A stretch of DNA of 64,000 nucleotides from Gnetum montanum (lineage: Eukaryota > Streptophyta > Gnetopsida > Gnetales > Gnetaceae). The notes below the pieces were generated by a model. The model did not search any database. It was given only the letters and a program-made list of their open reading frames with translations, and was not told the DNA's origin. Each line of letters begins with the position of its first letter. The stretch's first letter is position 1. Shown piece after piece: positions 40,701-49,700 of the stretch. The DNA lies in contig MNCI01021573.1 of NCBI GenBank assembly GCA_015680685.1, positions 188,707 through 252,706 of the forward strand. Reading direction: 5' to 3'. Position numbers and translations under genes: made by a program.

Positions 40701-43700
40701 AGAGGTGATACGTCTATAGGGTACAAGTGAAAAATGCAGGCATCTTGTCCAACATGCACTTTTCAAACACCAGGAAAACAACTATTTTGCAATGTCCATA
40801 GAGTTTGCTGGAAAAAAGATATTTTCACACTATTTTGCCTTTTTTGCAGTTCTTTTTTCAACGGACACTAAACAGATTTGTTTGAAAGCACTTCAAAATG
40901 TTTGCTCTTGAATTTGAGTCATAACTCGCTCATAAAAGACTGAAATCATGTTCGGGCAGAAGCATTCAGAATGTAGCTCTGTGAAGTACCGGAAAGTGTT
41001 TCTTGTATTCTTATTCATTGTAGCTTTGTTAAATCTTTCTTGGACAATGTCAAAAATGCAATGTAACATATTCATGACATCAAAAAAACTGCTAATCCAA
41101 CAACTATGAGAGATTCGAAGGTTTTAATACATGAAAAAACGTACACATTACTTTAAAATATTGGAAATGGCTTTTGCATCAAAGATGTCATGGATTATTA
41201 GATTAAGGCTTTAAATGTGTGAACTGTTCATACAGACCCATCAAGTGCCGAGAGGGTTTGGATAAGGCTTGAAAAAATGTGTGAACTATTCATATAGGCT
41301 TATCAAGTGACTATGAGGATGACCATATGATGGGCCTTCATTAAGATTTTTCCCATCCTTCCGTTGGAACAGTAGCTCATTCCAAAACTCCAGTAAATAC
41401 CAAAACAACCACAATGTTTCCAAAGAATTTTAGAACTCAACATACACGAACTTGATAACTGAACTTTTCTTCCAAACAACAGAAATCAACAATCTTACTC
41501 ACTAACTCAAACAATGAGGTAAGGCTTCCTATTTATTCTTTTATGGCCTCTTTTGGGACCAAGTTCATAAGGTCTTTTACTTCTGTCTCTTTTTGGTATT
41601 GGGGTAATTCTCATACAGGTGTCATTCTCCACTTACTCCTATCATTGGCGACTCTTATAACTCTCTTTCTATTCTATCATATGAGATGCATCTTCATCCT
41701 CCATCAGCTGCAACAATATCTGTATTAGCTTGTAAGCATGGTAATTCTCCCTTGCCAATTGTGTAATATTCCTAAGTGGAACTCTATGCAATCACTTGCA
41801 TAGTGAAACAACGAGGTGCCATATTTTGTACATGAATGCAACGATGGTCCATACTATAGTGTTTCATGATAAAACTTATGCTTATAACAGTATTCCATGG
41901 TGGAATCTGCATACACAGGAGCAGTGCAGTCTACTACAACATGTATGCACATCAGAGTTTTGTAATCAAACTTGTATTTCCAATCTTGATAACGCATTTT
42001 CATATTGAACAATCCTGCAACCACAATTTGAAATTGATGCTGTTGTGGTAGAATGATTAATCTATTAAGAATCAATTATGAGTTCAAAACAAATTATGAG
42101 CTCATTACTTTGAACTTCACTTCTGCAAAAACAAATTTTTTATAAAAAATCACTTAATTACTTGTTGGCTAGGGCATGTGACTTGCATCCTACAAGTCAT
42201 AGGTTTGATTCGAATAGCCCACTAAAGTATACAAAGATTATGCAAAAAGCTATTGAATCTGCACTGGTCCGATAGCTTGAAAGGGTCTAGGATGTAATTA
42301 ATAACAAATTCACTTTCATAAAACATGGAATCTATTCTGCACTACACATACTTCACACTCCAACAAATTATGGAATGCTGCTCATGGTTTTATACCCCAG
42401 TGTACAATTAGATTATGTCCATATAAGGGTTGCTGAATGTTACAAATATAGGCATTACGAAAGAGGCTCAATCAATTTGGATTATGATTTTACTTTTCTC
42501 CATGATGAAACTAACGAAAGTAATGCCAAAGATCATGCTACATAGCACACAAAAACAATGCCTCTAATAATACAAATCAACATATTAAACGTGCAATAGC
42601 TCAACACATTCACATATTCATAGTCTGTATTTGTTAGGGTTTCAATTCTCAAAAGACAAATCAAATGAACACATGCTTGGCTTGTGGAGGCTTGGAGTCA
42701 CTTTTATTACACAATTCATAATAAAAGTTCATAACTGTTTGAATCACCTCTCTTGTAGCCTGTCTAAAGGAGTCTCATTTTTGTTACATTGCAATAACAG
42801 TTACCTATTTAAATCAGGAAATAAACTACAGATACTTACTTATCAAAGATTAAATATTTATAAAAGCGTTTCTTCAATTGTATAAACCATCACCTATTCA
42901 AAATTCAACCAATTGTAACTATAGCATGTAAAAATAACAGAAAGGCACACTTACCGTCCGCATAACATACAGATAAAATGGTAAGATGGGAATCATTCCA
43001 TACTCATCCTTTTCAAATTTCATAAAATTTGATGGGCAAAAGAAGCGTTTGCACTTTTGGCCAATTTGTTCTGCACATACGGAGGCTATGTTGCAGAAGT
43101 GTTCATAGTTCATCTGCATCAAGTAAAACAACAGAATAAGATTAATATGATCTGACAATCAAATAATAAAAACACCTTTTGAATGTAAAGCACTTGCATA
43201 CTACAAAAAGTGAGTGCTTATTAAATTGAATCTGTATCCTAAATTTCCTACAGAAACAATGTAAACGTAACAGTCAAAAGCTTAAAAAGATAAAGAGAAT
43301 ATGACAACCCTTTTAAAGAAAACATAATTCTAAACTTTATTAAAATTTTAACAATGTTGCTCATGTGGTGAATTTCCAGTAAAAGTTATTTTCATTGTGA
43401 GATTTAAATTTCAATTCATGGAAGAGGGCATGTTGTTTATTATGGAATAAGAGAGAGCTAAGAACCTTTTGAGTCTTCTCATCACCAGGTCCACCTACAG
43501 TAACAGAATGCTCACGTAAAATAAGCCACATGTTGTCCAGATCATCCGCAGTTAATAGCAATTCTGACTGCTTCTGCAATGACAAACTCCACAACAAACA
43601 TGCCAAAATAATGACCAAAGGCATCTACTGTGTTTTGTAAAGTTGCTCAAAGTTTGCATACCTATCTTCATCCGTAGTTCTGAAAACATTTATTGTACAT

Positions 43701-46700
43701 TTTCTATCATTGATAGTTAAATAAACAAGAATTTGAATGTCATTACCTTCAAAAATCTAAATTTGGCCATCCTATGAACTTTACTTGCAATAGAACCTTC
43801 AGCAGGCTTCTGCAGTTCCATGAAGAAATCTTGACAAAAATAAAACTAGTAACAGTACTCTAAGTTCAAAAGTGCAAATTACTGAAGAAACCAAAACATT
43901 GGAATTTGAATATTAAGATATTGAAAATGTTGAGAGCAATCCATAAATCCACAAAAGTAGTCTGAAAATACAAAGCTAAACCAATAAATTAAAATATATG
44001 AAGTTAGTTCACAGGGAAAATGAAGCTAAATAACAAAACGTGAATATATTTAAAGAAATATATATCTTACTGCAGGTTGTAGAGATGAATAAATGAGTAA
44101 CTAGAAAGCAAACAAGAAGTACAGATACATCAAAGAAAGAAAAACATATGCTTGAGCATAAATCAATGAGAAGTATCTTATCCGTAAGTGCCATGACTTG
44201 TATCTTATAGGTCATAGGTTGAATTCTACTGGTTATACTGAGACAAAAAAAATTAAGCATAAGTAAATGGTTAAGACTGTCCAATAAATCCCTAGGGTCT
44301 TGACATTTAACATTATACAATAATTCAATTTCAGTCTTCGCTTACTCTTATAATTCAGATATTATGATACTTCCATTTTGAGTCCTAGTTGCCTGAAATG
44401 CAACACACTATAAATGTTTTGTGTTTTTGGTTGCAGAAACAGAAACCCATTTCAAAACATCATTACATTGATACATTTACAATTAACTTTAAACTTTTCC
44501 TAACAGATGATGTGAAACCTACCTCAATAGACTCCAAAAAGGACCCATTCCACAAGCTTTCTAAGCAAAATTCAACTTAGAAGCTAGAACAAGACAATGA
44601 ATTGGAGAAAATTCCCCTTTTTATAAGAAAACTCTCAATATGCAAAGAATTACATAAAAGATGAGGCCCAAGCTCAACTCAAACCTCTCCCAAGGATCTT
44701 ACAAACCACACATGTCCCCTCTCAATCCTCAATTGCTCACAACAGAGTTAAAGCTCAAGACAAGATACTTATAAGAGATTCTCTTAACCTCTCTCAAGTG
44801 CTCTCCCTTGCCTCTCACCCAAACACTTCTTACAAAAGCTCTCTTCTTGCCCACACTCTCAGGAGACTTCTCAAATCTCTTTTCTCTCTCTCTTACTCTT
44901 TCTCTCTCTTACCCAAACTTAGGCCTTGGACTCTTATTTATAGCTTTTTGGTGTGACCTTTTGTCTTCCCCTCAATCTACCATTCAATTTGATGTCTATT
45001 AAAATCTGCATTAGACTTCTAAAGGGAACAATAGATGTCTATCCTAAGTGTAGAGATGCCAAAGTAGAAGTCTTAAAATCATGTTAGATGTCTTGAGAGT
45101 GTGTAGACATCTAACTGTCAATGTAGACGTCTATCCTGCCAAGGCCAAAATTAAAAATGCTTGTTTTAAGATCTAGAACCTCTAGACACCTCCAAACAAG
45201 TCCCCATAGCCCCCAGAACCTCATAGACTCATCAAAATAAATCCAAAACACTTCCAAACATGGCAAAACACCTTAGAATCATCATCAAAAGGTCAACACA
45301 AGAAGACACACACAAAAAACATACACACATACCCAAAATGCATTGAGGATTACACAAGGCCTGGGTGATGTCCTCATCAACAAAGGTTCTCAATATTCTC
45401 CTAAATCCACAAACACATTTCCAGTACATTATGGAGTTTTCTATGCTAATTTGAATTTTTTAAATACTCAAATACTCCTTGTTTCATGACATTTACATAC
45501 ACCTTCAGTCTTCAGACCCTCAATTCTTTATATATTGCCTTCTCCAAGTTCGAAGATGTTTCCTACTTGCAACCTTGAACATTACCTTTTTTGGTGATGT
45601 TTTCATTACCATTATGTTGCTCCATTTCTTGTTTCTGGTAACTATGCTTTGGGTTACTAAAGGATAACATTAATGAACAAAACTACATGTATCACTTCCA
45701 TTAGTACTTTCAGTTTTAGTTGCTGAAAACTGCTTATGAATGTGTAATTCCTTTTAAGCTATCACATTAACACCACTAACTCCTGAGCACAGCCATTCAA
45801 AGAGAGCTTAGGCTTTCACTCATTTAGTAAGCATCCAAGGCCCTGCTTGGCAAGATGAGCATTGAGCCTCTCAGTAATGACCCTACACTGACACCACTAA
45901 CTTTTAGGGAACCATGAAATATGTGGATGTCCCATTATGAAGAAGTTGACTAGACACCATGCAGCAAATTGCATTTAGTTTCCTTGGAAGATTTGATAAA
46001 TTTTGACATGAGAATACAAAGTTAGTAATAAAGATATTAAATTGTTTACCTTTGTTATTTTTTATTTAAAAAAATTTGTTAACAATGATGCATTCAGCTA
46101 GTGGTAAAATTCTTAATCTAGAAACTCCAAGTTATGGGCTTAATAAGAGTAGGCAGTGTTGAGTTATAAACAAAGTTCTACTTTGGCAATACATCTTGGA
46201 GGTAAATATTGTCCAGAAAAATTTTCAGTTTTCAACATCCCCTTTATTTTTGAAAAAATATCCTCTAAATTTTGTTGTTTAAATGTTACATAAAGTCAAA
46301 TATGCACTGCTTTTCAAAATTGTTTATTACATCTTTGCCAATCTTATCTTCATTTTGGAAAAAACAGTTTCCTCTCCAGATATTGCCTTTTGTGAACATG
46401 TCAGCTACCCTCCCATCTGTATGGACCTTCTTTAAATCTAAAACCTTTTCTTTAACTGCAGTATTACGAAATGATACTTCACATCTATTAGTTCAGTCTT
46501 GGCATGAAATGGCAATGTTCTTTGCCAAACATATAGCACTTACATTATCACACACCAAATCATATGATTTGTGTTTCAGGCCCAACTTGTTTAAGAAACT
46601 AAGCAGCTACATCATCTCCTTGCAAGCCTCCGCTAGTACTACATACTCTGATTCTATAGAAGATTAAGGCAAAAAGATTTTGCAATCTAGAGATCCAACT

Positions 46701-49700
46701 AATAGCTCCTCTAAGAGTATAAACATACCATCTTGTAGACTTTCGCTTATTGAGATTGCCTCTATCATCTGCATCTACTCAACAAAACATAACCAATGAG
46801 ATATAATACCTTTTAAATACCAAAGTATCTATTTAACACTGCTCCAATACTTTATTTGAAGGTTGCTCAGATATCTACTTAGAATTCTCACTGCATGTAG
46901 AATATCTAACCTTGGGCAAACCATAGTATACATTAAACTTTCCATAGTTGACTTATATAGTATTTTCATTATTATTTTCTTATTAGATTTTGCCTTAGGC
47001 CAATCTTTCTTTGATAACTTAAAACGTGGTACCAAGGGAGCATTTACTGATTTTTCTGAAGCATGTTAAATTGAGCAACATTTCACTGCTATACACTCCT
47101 TGGCATTACCATAACTTCCTTTGCACCCTGTACCTTTATATTTACATACCCAAGATTTGTTTAGCAACACATAAATCATTCATTGCAAACTTATTGGACA
47201 TGTTAGCTTTCGAATTTTTTATTTCAACCATATCATTCTTGGCAATCTACAGATCATCAACATATAATTATAAAATCACAAGTTTGCTTGATATATTGTG
47301 TTTTAAATAACTGCAAGGATCAACATCAGACCTAACAAATTGGAGCTCATGCATAAACATGCCAAACATCATGTACCAAACTTAGGGCTTGTTTCAAACC
47401 ATGCGAAATTCTTTTAAACCTACAAACATAATATGATTGTTCCTAATCTACACAGCCTTCCAATTATTCCATGTAAATCTCCTCTTCTAGATCTCCAAGT
47501 AAGAATGTTGTTTTGACAGCTAGCTATTCCAATTCTACATCTGAAATGGCTGCCAATTATAATACTATTCAAATTGAGGCATGTTTACAATAGAAAAATT
47601 TCGAAAAAAAAAATCAATACCTTCCTTATGTGCCCATCCTTTTGCTACCATCCGAGCTTTGAACCTTGTTAAAAGATCAACCTCAATTTTGATTTTAAAT
47701 AATCATTTGTTCTTCAAGGCTTTTCTCTCCATAGGAAGAGGAACCAATTCCCAAGTCTAATTTTACTTCAATGAATGCATCTCTTCATCCATAATAGATT
47801 TCAAAAGTTTCCAATTGGGCCTATGTAAAATTTTCCTAAAATTTTATGGCTCACCATTGGTAGTATAACGTATACAATGTAAAGAGGGAGAGTGCCTTTC
47901 AAGTGGCTTGGTAAATCATGTAAATTTATAGACCTAATGTCAAGGTGTTTCATCAACATTTTCTTCCTAATGCTTAACTTCATCAACTTGTGTAAGTCTT
48001 TCATTGTTGTTGCTTTCAATAGTATCAATGGCATAATTGACTCAGCTTATTAAGTTAGGATCTGACATTAGAAAAGATTGTTGATTTTGTACCTATTGCA
48101 ATAGCTGCTTTGAAACAATGGAGGATTTAAACCAATACAGGATGTATCAATTTTTACAAGCTCTTTTCTAGCTAGATTTTCAAGTTGTCCATATATGACG
48201 TTTTCATGAAAGTAGACATTCAATTTTTACAAGCTCTTTTCTAGCTAGATTTTCAAGTTGTCCATATATGACATTTTCATTAAAGTAGACATTCAATTTT
48301 TACAAGCTCTTTTCTAGCTAGATTTTCAAGTTGTCCATATATGACATTTTTCATTAAAGTAGACATTCATACTTCTGATTATCCTTTTGGTGACTGGATC
48401 TCACAACCTAATTCCTTATCATCACTACCATAGCCCACAAAAATGCACTTGTGTGCTTTATCTTCAAGTTTGGATTTTTTTCCTTTTTTTGGTTGAAATA
48501 AATGCACATGCAATGCAACCAAAGGTTCTAAGATGGTATAACTTATTTGCCTACCACTCCATTCAACGTCTAGTATTTTTCGATCTAATTGTCCACTAGA
48601 AGATATGTTAATCAAATACACAACAATTTTTTGTAGCCTTATACTAAAAACTTTTTGGCAATCCAGAATGTTTTAACATGCTACAAATCCTATCCAAATT
48701 TGTTCTATTGTACCTTTCAGAACACCATTTTGCTGTAGTGTGCTAGGGACTATCTTCTCATATTTAATGCCAGTTACACAATAAACATGTTCAAAGGCAT
48801 TGGAACAATATGGTTCTTCAGTATTGGTATGCAAACACTTAATTTTCTTACCTGTCTAATTTTCAACTCTTTCCTTAAACAATTTTGATATATAATCTTT
48901 ACTTTTCATGGCATAACTAACACTTTACAAAATAATCATCAATAAAAGTTATAAAATAACAATCGCCATTTAAGGGGCCTAGGACTTATCAGACAAACAA
49001 CATTAGCATGAACCAACTCTAAGCAACTGCTCTTCCTCTGTGATTCATTTTGCTTAAATGAAACCCTATGACTTTTGCCAATAATATAATCTTCACAAAA
49101 TTAAAGTGCAGTGAAAGGAAATCTAGGAATAAGATTTTCATGCCAAACATTTACCTATTATGCCTTGAATTCATAGTAAGTTCATTTTTCTTGGTTGAAA
49201 GGCCTTTAATAAGGCCTCTTTTTAAAAAAGTTACACCTTAAGATAAGCCTTTTTCTTTATTGTTGATCTTTTCTGATAGTGATGGTCATAAAGGTTACAA
49301 CCAAGGCATTACACACCAATCAGGATCCTTATATGTTCATTCAATGCAAGGTAATCTGTTGGCATAGCTAACATAAGTTAATGCAATAAAAACACCCATG
49401 GCACACATGGACATTGAAACTCAAACAGTGCAGAAGGAAAAAACAGAACAAACAATATGCCATGGGCAAAGTTCATCAAAAGCCTCTGCAAAAATTTCAA
49501 TCTCTTGCAGACTGTTGGGTACAATGAGCCTCACAAAATTACACTCTGTCCATGTCATCTCAGGCCTCCTTGATGATTTCCCACATGATCCTAATCAAAA
49601 ACTCCTTAAAATGCATCCTAATGCTATGATCTTGTGTGCAGGTATGACCAGAAACACTATCCATTTATCAGCTGATTCATCATTTATACTAGAGTGTCAA

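Noticed and set aside
44570-45379. Complete LTR element in TON2 intron 2
   Set aside because: No second LTR, gag or pol of the same family adjoins it; the copia text at 46.3-49.2 kb is a different superfamily, and target duplications could not be shown.
46829-47069. Opposed ORFs at 46.83-47.07 kb, one plus-strand
   Set aside because: The minus reading matches copia RT (MVCPRLDILHAV); the plus ORF is its shadow.
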